A DNA stretch of 64,000 bases from Liolophura sinensis (GCF_032854445.1 NC_088307.1:28488484-28552483), one strand, 5' to 3'. Numbered from the stretch's first letter, positions 60,101-64,000 are shown. The notes: a model not told the origin generated them from the sequence alone. Translations and numbers: made by a program.

Positions 60101-63100
60101 ACCTCCACCTTTCCTGTGTCTGTCCTAAGACACACATTAACCAGCGTACCTATAACCGCCACCTTTCCCCTGTCTGTCCTAAGACACACATTAACCAGCG
60201 TACCTATAACCTCCACATTTCCCGTCTGTCCTAAGACACACATTAACCAAAGTACCTATAACCGCCACCTTTCCCCTGTCTGTCCGAAGACACACATTAA
60301 CCAAAGTACCTATAACCTCCACATTTTCCCTTTCTGTCCTAAGACACACATTAACCAGCGTACCTATAACCTCCATCTCTCCCGTGTCCATCTTCAATCC
60401 GGCAGTGTTCTTAGCCTTGCATGTGTAGTTCCCAGAATCCATCACTGTGACCTCCAGAAGGTGAAGGTTGTTGTTTACAACTCTCAACTGGTCAGATTCT
60501 TGAATCTCCACCCCGTCTGCTCATAATAAGACATGGGTAGCAGCTTTAGTACGTAAGTGTACAGTTCTAAACAGGCCTTTATGCACATCCATGCTTATTA
60601 CCTCTTCAATAGGTATTATACATTTTCTTGAAAAACTAAATATTCACCAATTATAGATAAATGAAATGAGTGATTTTTATTTACTTTCAGCAATGATAGG
60701 CTTCATTATTCAATAAATGTAGTTTAGTCCAACTGATAAGGAGCTTAAAAAAAGGTCCATATCAAAGCCTTCTTGTGAATCCTACAATACGTGAAAGTGA
60801 ATGAATTTGTAAAAAAACATAATAAAAAGTAACAAAAATTCAATGAAAAAATTTATGTAGGGCAGTAAGGATTTGGATTTTTTTGGAATCTCTGACAGTG
60901 TGTATAAGTGAAACACAGTTTTGAGTTATGCATCAGATCGCCATGAACGCTGTAATTGTGCAGTCTTTTTTCATTGCAGGTACAAGCATCATTAAGTCTC
61001 ACCATGGAGCCAGGTAACCTCTGGCACTGGGTCACCACTGACCAAACAAGGAAGTGTGACCTCTGACATGACCCCTAGGTTAGCAATCACATGACCAATC
61101 TTTGACAAAATGGCAGGAGGCACTGTGGAAAATAACATACACTTATTTTATAGGCTGGTTGATATAGCATGGAAATGGCACAGGCTTGTTTCATTTTGTA
61201 ATAATGTTGGTAACTGTTTTTCATGAGAAAGTGGTCGATACTGTAAAATATGACATGTGAACTGAGCCTTCATTATGAGCATTACAGGCATGTTTGGTTT
61301 ACATTATGAGCATTACAGGCATGTTTGGTTTACATTATGAGCATTACAGGCATGTTTGGTTTACATTATGAGCATTACAGGCATGTTTGGTTTACATCTG
61401 ATATATACTGCTCATACTTTTTCTACATGAAAAATTTATTTATCATGTGATGAACAACTGGATAATGGATTGTCCTATTATAAACTATGAGCTATACAGC
61501 GTACATCTTACTGGCTCAATAAAAGATCAAACAATTACACATGTAGTGCGTGTGTAAAAAATGGTATGGAAGAGGATTTTGGTACCAACCATTAGATGCT
61601 GATTCTAGACTCAGGTTGAATATATCCAAAATCCACAAAAACATGGGAAATGTCTTAAGCCTGTATTAAGTCTGAGAAAGTGTCTAAGTTGAAATTTTAC
61701 ATGTCAGATGCAGTATTACAATTCAGTATCAAATTATTATCAGCCAGTGTCGCTGTTTTACAACAGTCAGTGTCACATTGTTACAGTAGTCAGTGTCACT
61801 GTTTTACAGCAGTCAGTGTCACATTGTTACAGTAGTCAGTGTCACTGTTTTACAGCAGTCAGTGTCGCTGTTTTACAGCAGTCAGTGTCACCGTGTTACA
61901 GCAGTTAGTGTCAATGTTACAGCAGTCAGTGTCGCAGTTTTACAACAGTCAGTGTTGCAGTTTTACAGCAGTCAGTGTCGCTATTTTACAGAAGTCAGTG
62001 TTGCAGTTTTACAGCAGTCAGTGTCACAGTGTTACAGCAGTTAGTGTCAATGTTACAGCAGTCAGTGTCGCAGTTTTACAACAGTCAGTGTCACAGTTTT
62101 ACAGCAGTCAGTGTCGCAGTTTTACACCGTCATGTCACTGTTTTATAACAGTCAGTGTTGCAGTTTTACAGCAGTTAGTGTCGCTGTTTTACAGCAGTCA
62201 GTGTGGCTGTTTTACAGCAGTCAGTGTTGCAGTTTTACAGCAGTCAGTGTCGCTGTTTTACAGCAGTCAGTGTCGCTGTTTGACAGCAGTCAGCTTTGCA
62301 GTTTTACAGCAGTTAGTGTCACAGTGTTAAAGCAGTTAGTGTCACAGTGTTACAGCAGTCAGTGTCGCAGTTTTACAGCAGTCACTGTTGCTGTTTTACA
62401 GCAGCCAGTGTTGCAGTTTTACAGCAGCCAGTGTCGCTGTTTTACAGCAGTTAGCGTCGCAGTTTTACAGCAGTCAGTGTTGCTGTTTTACAACAGTCAG
62501 TGTCACAGTTTTACAGTAGTCAGTGTTGCAGTTTTACAGCAGTCAGTGTCTCTGTTTTACAGCAGTTCGTGTCATAGTTTTACACTGTCAAACTATGACA
62601 AGAGTCTGTATCAAAAATTCAAAAATCAGTGCAAAATTTGACAAGTTTGTTTCAAAGTGTTTCAGGGAGACATAGGTCAAAGTTTTAGTGTCAAAGTTTT
62701 ACAAGTCTATGTCAAATCATTACTTGCTCTACTGTCAATGTTTTACAAGTCCGTGTCAAATCACTACTTGCACTACTGTCAATGTTTTACAAGTTCATGT
62801 CAAATCATTACTTGCTCTACTGTCAATGTTTTACAAGTCCATGTTAAATCATTACTTGCTTTACTGTCAATGTTTTACAAGTTCATGTCAAATCATTACT
62901 TGCTCTACTGTCAATGTTTTACAAGTCTGTGTCAAATCATTACTTGCTCTACTGTCAATGTTTTACAAGTCTGTGTCAAATCATTACTTGCTCTACTGTC
63001 AATGTTTTACAACTGTCAGTATCAAGGTTTCACAACCATTTGCATCAAAGTATTACAGCAGTCAGTGTTGAAGTCTTACAACCGTTTGCGTCAAAGTATT

Positions 63101-64000
63101 ACAGTGTCGCTGTTTTACAACAGTCAGTGTCAGTGTGTTGAAGTTTTACAACCATCTGTGTCAAAGTATTACAGCAGTCAGTGTGGAAGTTTTACAACCA
63201 TTTGTCAAAGTATTACAGCAGTCAGTGTCAAAGTATTACAGCAGTCAGTGTTGAAGTTTAACAACCGTTTGTGTCAAAGTATTACGGGAGTCAGTGTCAA
63301 AGTATTACAGCAGTCAGTGTTGAAGTCTTACAACCGTTTGTATCAAAGTATTACAGCAGTCAGTGTTGAAGTCTTACAACCGTTTGTGTCAAAGTATTAC
63401 AGCAGTCAGTGTTGAAGTCTTACAACCGTTTGTGTCAAAGGATTACAGCAGTCAGTGTTGAAGTTTAACAACCGTTTGTGTCAAAGTATTAAGGGAGTCA
63501 GTGTCAAAGTATTACAGCAGTCAGTGTCAAAGTATTACAGCAGTCAGTGTCAAAGTATTACAGCAGTCAGTGTTGAAGTCTTACAACCGTTTGTGTCAAA
63601 GTATTACAGCAGTCAGTGTTGAAGTCTTACAACCGTTTGTATCAAAGTATTACAGCAGTCAGTGTTGAAGTCTTACAACCGTTTGTGTCAAAGTATTACA
63701 GCAGTCAGTGTTGAAGTCTTACAACCGTTTGTGTCAAAGGATTACAGCAGTCAGTGTCAAAGTATTACAGCAGTCAGTGTTGAAGTCTTACAACCGTTTG
63801 TGTCAAAGGATTACAGCAGTCAGTGTTGAAGTCTTACAACCGTTTGTGTCAAAGTTTTCCAACAGTCTGTGTTAAAGTATCCGCACAGGTGTGACTTACC
63901 CAGAACTGTTACGTAGGCAGATGCTGACACATTGTTGAAGTCTGTGATCACATTACACAGGTATGTCCCCTCATCAGTCTTGATCACGCCACTGATATAC
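27451..64000 (-). CDS. Ig/FN3 single-pass cell-surface receptor (5' end outside window)
   Basis: Twenty-three exons, all with GT-AG borders and matching phases, encode ~1,030 residues in this order: end of one Ig domain, three complete I-set Ig domains, five FN3 domains, a Ser/Pro-rich stalk, one transmembrane helix ([20 protein letters not shown], then KKRR) and a ~165-residue tail ending in TAL. All module borders are phase 1. Many N-glycosylation sequons (NDS, NNS, NST, NVS, NHT, NLT, NIT) mark the outer part. Four Ig plus five FN3 is the layout of protogenin/IGDCC4, and DCC and neogenin are close (4+6). The assignment rests on layout only, because the N-terminus is not seen and no DCC-type P3 motif was recognised. 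Expected role: adhesion or guidance receptor at the plasma membrane. The gene is convergent with TSEN15. Confidence 0.9.
27942..28027 (-). CDS. Receptor: cytoplasmic tail exon 4
   Basis: Acceptor 'ctctttcctcag|GTATAGA', donor 'TTCTCAG|GTAAGA', 86 bp, phase 1 to 0. Encodes [18 protein letters not shown] and SADQVYSQ. Confidence 0.87.
28170..28575. repeat. AT-rich minisatellite in receptor intron
   Basis: ~18-bp units 'gtatgtggtattatatttgt' are interrupted twice by the palindrome-rich 'gatataatatcacaggcaaatataatat'. Confidence 0.9.
28630..28740. repeat. Interspersed repeat F, copy 2
   Basis: 'ttcaaccttttcaccctctg', 'gcagtggaatttatgcatac' and 'attatgaaaatgacaccaaa' match 25980-26160 and 32515-32720. 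Confidence 0.55.
28917..29985. repeat. 66-bp minisatellite, ~16 near-identical copies
   Basis: The unit 'accgttcagtctgaccttca', 'aaccttatacatgtatgcaa', 'agttctgtgtctgacacctc', 'aacaat' differs by only one or two bases per copy. 66 bp is 22 codons, so the plus strand stays open for ~389 codons. It lies in the receptor intron antisense to the gene and I regard it as non-coding. Confidence 0.96.
30312..30348 (-). CDS. Receptor: cytoplasmic tail exon 3 (37-bp microexon)
   Basis: Acceptor 'gaatttttttttctgtcttgtag|ACAATGC' with its pyrimidine tract, donor 'CTATCAG|GTGAGC', phase 0 to 1. Encodes [12 protein letters not shown]. It was found because the phases of the exons on either side do not match without it. 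Confidence 0.75.
30603..30741 (-). CDS. Receptor: cytoplasmic tail exon 2 (proline-rich)
   Basis: Acceptor 'gtttccttgtttcag|TAGTACT', donor 'TCACCG|GTAAGT', 139 bp, phase 2 to 0. Proline-rich [16 protein letters not shown] could bind SH3 or WW domains. It ends in an Asn run. Confidence 0.88.
31190..31375. repeat. Interspersed repeat E, copy 1
   Basis: 'ggtaatttacggtaataaat', 'catcagcgatgaaacatccc' and 'catgtaaaacttcaggtcaa' match 45055-45540 and 53705-53905. Confidence 0.6.
31962..32155 (-). mobile_element. SINE family A, truncated
   Basis: The plus strand reads 'tttgtttgattggtgtttaa', 'tcaagaatatttcacttata' and 'cattatggtgggaggaaacc', with an internal deletion before 'cttaaagttcctgggtcatt'. 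Confidence 0.8.
32364..32418 (-). CDS. Receptor: cytoplasmic tail exon 1
   Basis: Acceptor 'tttgtcattttcag|ATATGTC', donor 'AAAAAG|GTGACA', 55 bp, phase 1 to 2. Encodes acidic [17 protein letters not shown]. Confidence 0.87.
32515..32720. repeat. Interspersed repeat F, copy 3
   Basis: 'cttcaaccttttctatctca', 'ggtggaattcatgcatacca' and 'ttatgaaaaagacc' match the other F copies. The segment after it ('cacagttctctcagaatgtt') also matches ~28785-28815. Confidence 0.55.
32721..33274. other. Receptor intron, unassigned
   Basis: AT-rich intron between the transmembrane exon and the first tail exon. Nothing is recognised. Confidence 0.4.
33275..33403 (+). mobile_element. SINE family A, 3' fragment with (AAAT)n tail
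   Basis: 'ggtttcctcctgtcataatg', 'aagtgaaatattcttgagta', then a run of seven AAAT-type units. Confidence 0.85.
33404..34412. other. Receptor intron, AT-rich, with a GA microsatellite
   Basis: No exon is visible. 34218-34285 is an imperfect (GA)n tract ('gagagagagagggaaaaaga'). Confidence 0.6.
34413..34826 (+). mobile_element. SINE family A with internal triplication
   Basis: tRNA-like head remnant ('gagggttagcgaagattcag', 'gtgagttcaagtccagctca'). The body segment from 'cctcatctgtaagt' to 'tcctcccaccctaat' then occurs three times at ~95-bp spacing (34490, 34586, 34680), followed by one 3' end ('gaaatattcttgggtactgc') and an A-rich tail. Confidence 0.88.
34827..37084. other. Receptor intron, unassigned
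   Basis: Long AT-rich intron stretch. A small duplication 'ctgatcgcatttctgtacaaaa' occurs near 36320-36360 and an (AAT)n tract at 36941-36964. No exon was recognised. Confidence 0.45.
37085..37230. repeat. Interspersed repeat C, copy 3
   Basis: 'gtgttttgcggtttgtttgg' and 'tttcatgaccaaaaataat' resemble 23060-23240. The copy ends ~35 bp from the transmembrane exon. Confidence 0.45.
37268..37465 (-). CDS. Receptor: stalk and transmembrane exon
   Basis: Phase selects the acceptor 'cttcaggtag|CAGCCTC' over the AG 4 bp before it. Donor 'AGATACT|GTAAGT', phase 1 to 1. Encodes a Ser/Pro stalk ([15 protein letters not shown]), the hydrophobic helix [20 protein letters not shown] and the stop-transfer KCLKKRRHK. 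Confidence 0.93.
37655..40130. repeat. ~39/40-bp minisatellite, ~62 copies, with a 276-bp higher-order repeat
   Basis: The unit is 'aaactgaccaacaggtgaga', 'tttgaacaggtaaccaaac', with 'tggaccaac' and 'acacgtaatc' variants. The block from ~37680 to ~37955 recurs almost exactly 276 bp later, a seven-unit higher-order repeat. The last ~250 bp are more diverged. It lies in the intron before the transmembrane exon. Long minus-strand frames through it are repetition by-products. Confidence 0.95.
40200..40555. repeat. 47-bp minisatellite grown from the edge of repeat D
   Basis: About 7.5 units of 'gaccaacatacagtgtgatt', 'tgtggaccttttcaaactga', 'ttttgga'. The last unit runs directly into repeat D copy 2, whose first bases are 'ttttggagacaaagctgcag'. 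Confidence 0.92.
40540..40690. repeat. Interspersed repeat D, copy 2
   Basis: Matches 14225-14410: 'ttttggagac', 'gggcttcaccaaaagtataa', 'attcttgcaaacatgcaaaa', 'aggttgaagaatta'. Confidence 0.65.
40934..41074 (-). CDS. Receptor: FN3 domain 5, second half
   Basis: Acceptor 'gattttcttgtcag|ATCCTAA', donor 'AAAACAG|GTACAC', phase 1 to 1. Contains [20 protein letters not shown] and ENGAGEGE. Confidence 0.9.
41170..42115. repeat. ~30-33-bp minisatellite
   Basis: Units are 'gtgagggcaaatgtggccaa', 'cattgtaacacc' and a shorter 'gtgaggacaacattgtaaca' form. The half near 41170-41700 is older and more diverged than the half near 41750-42110. It lies in the intron splitting FN3 domain 5. Confidence 0.92.
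42283..42423 (-). CDS. Receptor: FN3 domain 5, first half
   Basis: Acceptor 'accttctgttgtag|CTGCGGG', donor 'AGCACAG|GTGAGA', phase 1 to 1. Contains [16 protein letters not shown] and [11 protein letters not shown]. Confidence 0.9.
42708..42820 (-). CDS. Receptor: FN3 domain 4, part 3
   Basis: Acceptor 'acttgtattgcag|AGACTTA', donor 'GAACAGG|GTATTT' (weak), phase 2 to 1. Contains [20 protein letters not shown] 3.3-kb intron with three arrays separates it from part 2. Confidence 0.87.
42836..42947 (-). mobile_element. SINE family A, 3' fragment
   Basis: The plus strand reads 'tttatttgattggtgtttta', 'tcaagaatatttcacttata' and 'ggtgggaggaaaccgggcac'. It begins ~16 bp upstream of the FN3-4 part 3 acceptor, so the acceptor's branch-point region lies within it. 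Confidence 0.85.
42960..43098 (-). mobile_element. SINE family A, second fragment
   Basis: Diverged 3' half ('tttgactggactttatgcca', 'aaatatttcacttatacgat', 'ggtgggaggaatacgagcag'), directly abutting the 51-bp array. Confidence 0.78.
43100..43990. repeat. 51-bp minisatellite, ~17 copies, open on both strands
   Basis: The unit 'cccaccagcttgcctgctat', 'agcagttaacttgacaatgg', 'aatcagagtat' is nearly invariant. 51 bp is 17 codons, and both strands stay open for ~340-350 codons. It lies in a receptor intron and has no start or splice context of its own. Confidence 0.96.
44090..44195. repeat. 14-bp minisatellite
   Basis: About eight units of 'tctgtgaacaaatc' or 'tctgtgaacaattc'. Confidence 0.9.
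44285..44890. repeat. 42-bp minisatellite, ~14 copies, open on both strands
   Basis: The unit 'ggctatccgtgtaccatgga', 'tggccactgtagccctctga', 'tt' is nearly invariant. 42 bp is 14 codons, giving ~206 open codons on each strand. Each unit has 'ctgattggct', an inverted CCAAT box. Confidence 0.96.
45055..45540. repeat. Interspersed repeat E, copies in tandem, with a ~30-bp array
   Basis: 'catcagcgatggaacatc' type sequence occurs three times here (about 45090, 45258, 45485). Between them 45335-45430 holds about four units of 'acactgatgttattacacaa', 'tttgttta'. Confidence 0.65.
45541..46125. other. Receptor intron, unassigned
   Basis: No exon is seen. 'gacagcgctggttcaaatcc' near 45990 looks like a decayed tRNA-derived head. 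Confidence 0.4.
46126..46250 (-). CDS. Receptor: FN3 domain 4, part 2
   Basis: Acceptor 'cctcacttgtgcag|CCAGTAC', donor 'ACCATCAG|GTAACT', phase 0 to 2. Contains [19 protein letters not shown] and the sequon NIT. Confidence 0.88.
46609..46679 (-). CDS. Receptor: FN3 domain 4, part 1
   Basis: Acceptor 'ttctctgttttcag|CACCATC', donor 'ATGGAGG|GTAAAG', phase 1 to 0. Contains [11 protein letters not shown] and ETILVAWR (FN3 tryptophan). Confidence 0.87.
47016..47318 (-). CDS. Receptor: FN3 domain 3 (single exon)
   Basis: Acceptor 'gttttctgttttcag|CCCCAAC', donor 'GCAGAGG|GTATGT', phase 1 to 1, 101 residues. A whole FN3 domain: [46 protein letters not shown]. Confidence 0.93.
47696..47872 (-). 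CDS. Receptor: FN3 domain 2, second half
   Basis: Phase requires the acceptor 'catatcatcctcaag|ATTTTCAG'. The nearer-looking 'gattttcag' 8 bp inside would shift the frame. Donor 'TATGCAG|GTTTGT', phase 1. Contains [19 protein letters not shown]. Confidence 0.88.
48057..48172. repeat. (TA)n microsatellite
   Basis: A ~110-bp TA-rich tract with two short interruptions ending in 'acacacacacatata'. Confidence 0.97.
48275..49155 (-). mobile_element. Tc1-like DNA transposon, internally deleted
   Basis: Terminal inverted repeats 'aactaccaggcaaaagaaag' plus 'gtttca' at 48275-48300 and their complement at 49130-49155, with TA on both sides. Similarity partly continues outward ('gcaacct'), so the true ends may be slightly further out. 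At 881 bp it is shorter than the usual ~1.3-1.6 kb. It lies in the intron splitting FN3 domain 2. Confidence 0.85.
48539..48964 (-). pseudogene. Tc1-like transposase, C-terminal part
   Basis: 141 codons with the DDE catalytic end: [17 protein letters not shown] (second Asp), [12 protein letters not shown] (Glu), with 34 residues between the last Asp and Glu (DD34E, typical of Tc1). Upstream, at 48965-49060, further transposase-like sequence continues in other frames. The DNA-binding N-terminal domain is missing, so the copy cannot be autonomous. Confidence 0.88.
49156..50440. other. Receptor intron, unassigned
   Basis: Contains related short segments: 'aggactgtttgcaaatctgg' and 'gatatgaaggaataattaga' near 50075-50125 resemble 'aggactgtttagaaacc' and 'gatatgaaggaatagcta' near 47880-47950. 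They are a local duplication spanning the Tc1 element. No exon was recognised. Confidence 0.45.
50444..50578 (-). CDS. Receptor: FN3 domain 2, first half
   Basis: Acceptor 'tatcgttcatag|CTCCCTC', donor 'GACCAAG|GTGAGA', phase 1 to 1. Contains [24 protein letters not shown] and [11 protein letters not shown]. Confidence 0.9.
50725..50905 (-). mobile_element. SINE family A, truncated
   Basis: The plus strand reads 'tcaagaatatttcacttata', 'ggtgggagaaaaccgggcag' and 'ccggagaggaagccagcaag'. It ends ~28 bp before the FN3-1 second-half exon, downstream of its donor. Confidence 0.82.
50933..51102 (-). CDS. Receptor: FN3 domain 1, second half
   Basis: Phase fixes the acceptor at 'gctgttccccag|TGTTTCC'. 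A second AG 11 bp inside would break the frame. Donor 'GAATCAG|GTAAGA', phase 1. Contains [19 protein letters not shown] and [11 protein letters not shown]. Confidence 0.9.
51396..51465 (-). mobile_element. SINE family A, short 3' fragment
   Basis: 'ctgactgttgtttaacacct', 'tactcaagaatttttcactt', 'gtggccagttttatgg'. Confidence 0.6.
51788..51917 (-). CDS. Receptor: FN3 domain 1, first half
   Basis: Acceptor 'aatttcttctag|GTCCCCC', donor 'GAAAG|GTAAGA', phase 1 to 2. Contains [18 protein letters not shown] and YVLRYRE, the A-C strands with the FN3 tryptophan. Confidence 0.9.
52030..52310. repeat. ~21-bp minisatellite
   Basis: Imperfect units 'ctctgtaatggtgactctta', 'aa', ~13 copies. Confidence 0.9.
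52390..52640. repeat. ~42-bp minisatellite
   Basis: About six units of 'cacagattttcactataatc', 'agacagcagtgtgtttagtg', 'ga'. Confidence 0.92.
53239..53307 (-). CDS. Receptor: Ig domain d, end
   Basis: Acceptor 'cttttcctgacag|GAACATA', donor 'TTCTATG|GTAAGG', phase 1 to 1. Encodes [19 protein letters not shown] second donor 23 bp downstream ('CTACAG|GTACTG') is possible. Confidence 0.9.
53405..53677 (-). mobile_element. SINE family A, complete, with target duplication
   Basis: The best-preserved copy. Read on the minus strand: 'ggggcctccgtggctcagcc', 'ggttagcgcgctagcgcagc', 'gtgagttcaagtccagctca', the full body, 'aagtgaaatattcttgagta', 'cggcgtaaaacaccaatc', (AAAT)n tail. The 13-bp duplication 'tacatataatact' flanks it (around 53394 and 53675). 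Confidence 0.95.
53705..53905. repeat. Interspersed repeat E, diverged copy
   Basis: 'ccttgtgttattgtgtct', 'aaacctcagctcaatatatg' and 'ctatttaatatgcacacaa' resemble 45055-45540. Confidence 0.5.
54150..54290 (-). mobile_element. SINE family A, 3' half
   Basis: The plus strand reads 'cttttgattgctgtttgacg', 'tcaagaatatttcacttata' and 'ggcgggaggaaaccgggcaa', ending in 'catccgcacgttgctgcc'. Confidence 0.83.
54600..54790 (+). repeat. Interspersed repeat C, copy 4
   Basis: 'ttttggtaggttggataata', 'tcctactaaaagaatgta' and 'catttacttgcctctgaaaa' resemble 24850-25040. Confidence 0.5.
54877..55083 (-). CDS. Receptor: Ig domain d, first part
   Basis: Acceptor 'tttcttgtacttag|CCCTGCC', donor 'GATTCAG|GTAATG', phase 1 to 1. 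Encodes [17 protein letters not shown] and ends ...AQENDSG, which joins exactly to TYSC of the next exon. Confidence 0.93.
55195..55290. repeat. ~18-bp minisatellite
   Basis: Units 'gtgacccagagtaaccca', five to six copies, abutting SINE-B. Confidence 0.88.
55291..55642 (-). mobile_element. SINE family B-like, complete, different head
   Basis: On the minus strand it begins with a tRNA-like head 'ccgccccgatagcacagttg', 'gtagagcatccgcttcggga' and a B box 'aaggtcaatcc'. A body 'ctgacacgtatcagcataat' and 'ggcgtctcagcgaagcagca' follows. It ends 'atatgactgaaaaattgtta', the same 3' domain as 21724-22025. Confidence 0.82.
55643..56988. other. Receptor intron, unassigned
   Basis: AT-rich, with an imperfect poly-A and AAAC tract near 55730-55760. 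A ~100-codon plus-strand frame at 56179-56493 has no recognisable protein features or splice context. Confidence 0.4.
56989..57142 (-). CDS. Receptor: Ig domain c, second half
   Basis: Acceptor 'cttcttttctcag|GACACAA', donor 'CCAAA|GTGCGT', phase 0 to 1. Contains the [15 protein letters not shown] signature. Confidence 0.92.
57330..57510. repeat. ~51-bp minisatellite with inverted CCAAT boxes
   Basis: 3.5 units of 'ggcatgtccaggctatgtct', 'tgttgattctgattggctgg', 'tgggagaggta'. Confidence 0.92.
57592..57680 (+). mobile_element. SINE family A, 5' tRNA-like head only
   Basis: 'ggggcctccgtggctcagtt', 'ggttaacgcactagcacacc', ending at 'cgtcactgtgagtattcaa'. The body and 3' end are missing, an unusual truncation because SINEs normally lose the 5' side. 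Confidence 0.8.
57824..57939 (-). CDS. Receptor: Ig domain c, first half
   Basis: Acceptor 'ttctctctgtgtag|TACCTCC', donor 'TACAAT|GTAAGT', phase 1 to 0. Contains [17 protein letters not shown] with the first Cys and the Trp. Confidence 0.92.
58090..58500. repeat. 40-bp minisatellite, ~10 copies
   Basis: The unit 'gaagaccaccagtacagaat', 'ggggaaaactggcactaaat'. It lies in the intron between Ig domains b and c, next to the 54-bp array. Confidence 0.94.
58665..60395. repeat. 54-bp array amplified from an Ig exon end and its 5' splice site
   Basis: About 32 units. On the minus strand each reads 'gacacgggaaaggtggaggt', 'tatag', then 'gtacgctggttaatgtgtgt', 'cttaggaca'. The first part is the last coding bases of exon 60364-60519 (...DTGEMEVI), and the junction 'atag|gtac' is its donor. 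The first three donor-equivalent positions after the real one (60364) are 60310, 60256 and 60204 (54, 54 and 52 bp). Two copies (near 58785 and 59393) have lost the GT. The remaining copies are alike, so the array is fairly young. Confidence 0.95.
60364..60519 (-). CDS. Receptor: Ig domain b, second half
   Basis: Acceptor 'cttattatgag|CAGACG', donor 'GTTATAG|GTACGC', phase 1 to 1. Encodes [15 protein letters not shown], then the [14 protein letters not shown] signature. The last ~24 coding bases plus the donor are the founder of the 54-bp array that follows. The donor is weak (GTACGC) and the acceptor tract is poor. Confidence 0.9.
61003..61122 (-). CDS. Receptor: Ig domain b, first half
   Basis: Acceptor 'atgttattttccacag|TGCCTCC', donor 'CATG|GTGAGA', phase 1 to 1. 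Carries the first cysteine ([11 protein letters not shown]) and the core tryptophan (EVTWLH) of an I-set domain. Confidence 0.9.
61255..61400. repeat. 31-bp minisatellite, ~4.5 copies
   Basis: The unit 'ttacattatgagcattacag', 'gcatgtttggt'; almost identical copies. Confidence 0.95.
61735..62600. repeat. 23-bp minisatellite
   Basis: The unit 'cagtcagtgtcgctgtttta', 'cag' with substitutions, ~37 copies. It lies in the receptor intron between Ig domains a and b. Confidence 0.95.
62640..63010. repeat. 44-bp minisatellite, ~8 copies
   Basis: The unit 'tgtcaatgttttacaagtct', 'gtgtcaaatcattacttgct', 'ctac'. It shares 'gttttaca' and 'gtgtcaa' words with the arrays on either side. Confidence 0.94.
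63010..63880. repeat. 46-bp (2 x 23) minisatellite
   Basis: The unit 'cagtcagtgttgaagtctta', 'caaccgtttgtgtcaaagta', 'ttacag' is mixed with 23-bp half units 'cagtcagtgtcaaagtatta', 'cag'. It stops ~20 bp from the donor of exon 63900. Confidence 0.94.
63900..64000 (-). CDS. Receptor: end of Ig domain a (exon runs off the window)
   Basis: Encodes the F and G strands of an Ig domain: ...[17 protein letters not shown] and SASAYVTVL. Donor 'CTGG|GTAAGTCAC', phase 1. The second Ig cysteine (YLC) is present; the first is upstream of the window. Confidence 0.88.

Noticed and set aside
58702-60526. Long plus-strand frames (up to 388 codons)
   Set aside because: They are the antisense of the 54-bp array. 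The real coding part is only 60364-60519 on the minus strand.
61708-63415. Cys/Ser-rich plus-strand frames
   Set aside because: Translations of the 23-, 44- and 46-bp arrays.

Overview
This is nuclear DNA of an invertebrate animal. The genes have spliceosomal GT-AG introns, tRNA-derived SINEs are scattered throughout, and about a third of the window (my own sum of intervals) is minisatellite or satellite DNA. The SINE with the 3' part 'gtgaaatattcttgagtacggcgtaaaacac' split over its tail, and a second SINE with a 'gactgaaaaattgtt' type tail, look like repeats I associate with molluscs and other lophotrochozoans. That placement is an inference, not a proof.

Three genes can be reconstructed. 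(1) An intronless RING-H2 protein on the minus strand (3234-4556), a likely E3 ubiquitin ligase. (2) A complete four-exon TSEN15 (tRNA-splicing endonuclease subunit Sen15) on the plus strand (4878-14839), 170 aa. It is head-to-head with the RING gene across a ~320-bp shared promoter. (3) The 3' 36.5 kb of a large Ig/FN3 single-pass cell-surface receptor on the minus strand (27451 to beyond 64000). I assembled 23 exons with fully consistent phases: at least four Ig domains (the first partial), five FN3 domains, a transmembrane exon and a five-exon cytoplasmic tail ending in a class I PDZ-ligand-like -TAL. TSEN15 and the receptor are convergent, with ~12.6 kb of repeat-rich DNA between them.

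Layout: 1-690 holds a duplicated block and a deleted copy of the RING/TSEN15 promoter region; 1083-1990 SINE pieces; 3234-4904 the divergent gene pair; 5268-5860 a fold-back inverted repeat; 6810-10860 an 82-bp satellite and 10978-11920 a 21-bp array, both inside TSEN15 intron 2; 13045-13545 a 20-bp array in intron 3; 15000-18275 two further arrays; 18276-26490 intergenic DNA with SINEs and short arrays; 26490-64000 the receptor, whose introns hold arrays of 66, ~40, 47, ~33, 51, 42, 54 and 23/44/46 bp, a Tc1-like DNA transposon and more SINEs.

The most unusual observation is that two of the arrays in the receptor gene were made from the gene itself. The 54-bp array (58665-60395) repeats the last ~24 coding bases of an Ig exon together with its 5' splice site, about 32 times. 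The 68-bp array in the 3' UTR (~26940-27480) repeats the end of the coding sequence, including the C-terminal DERTAL-stop. Both could in principle change the protein or transcript and can be tested with RNA data.
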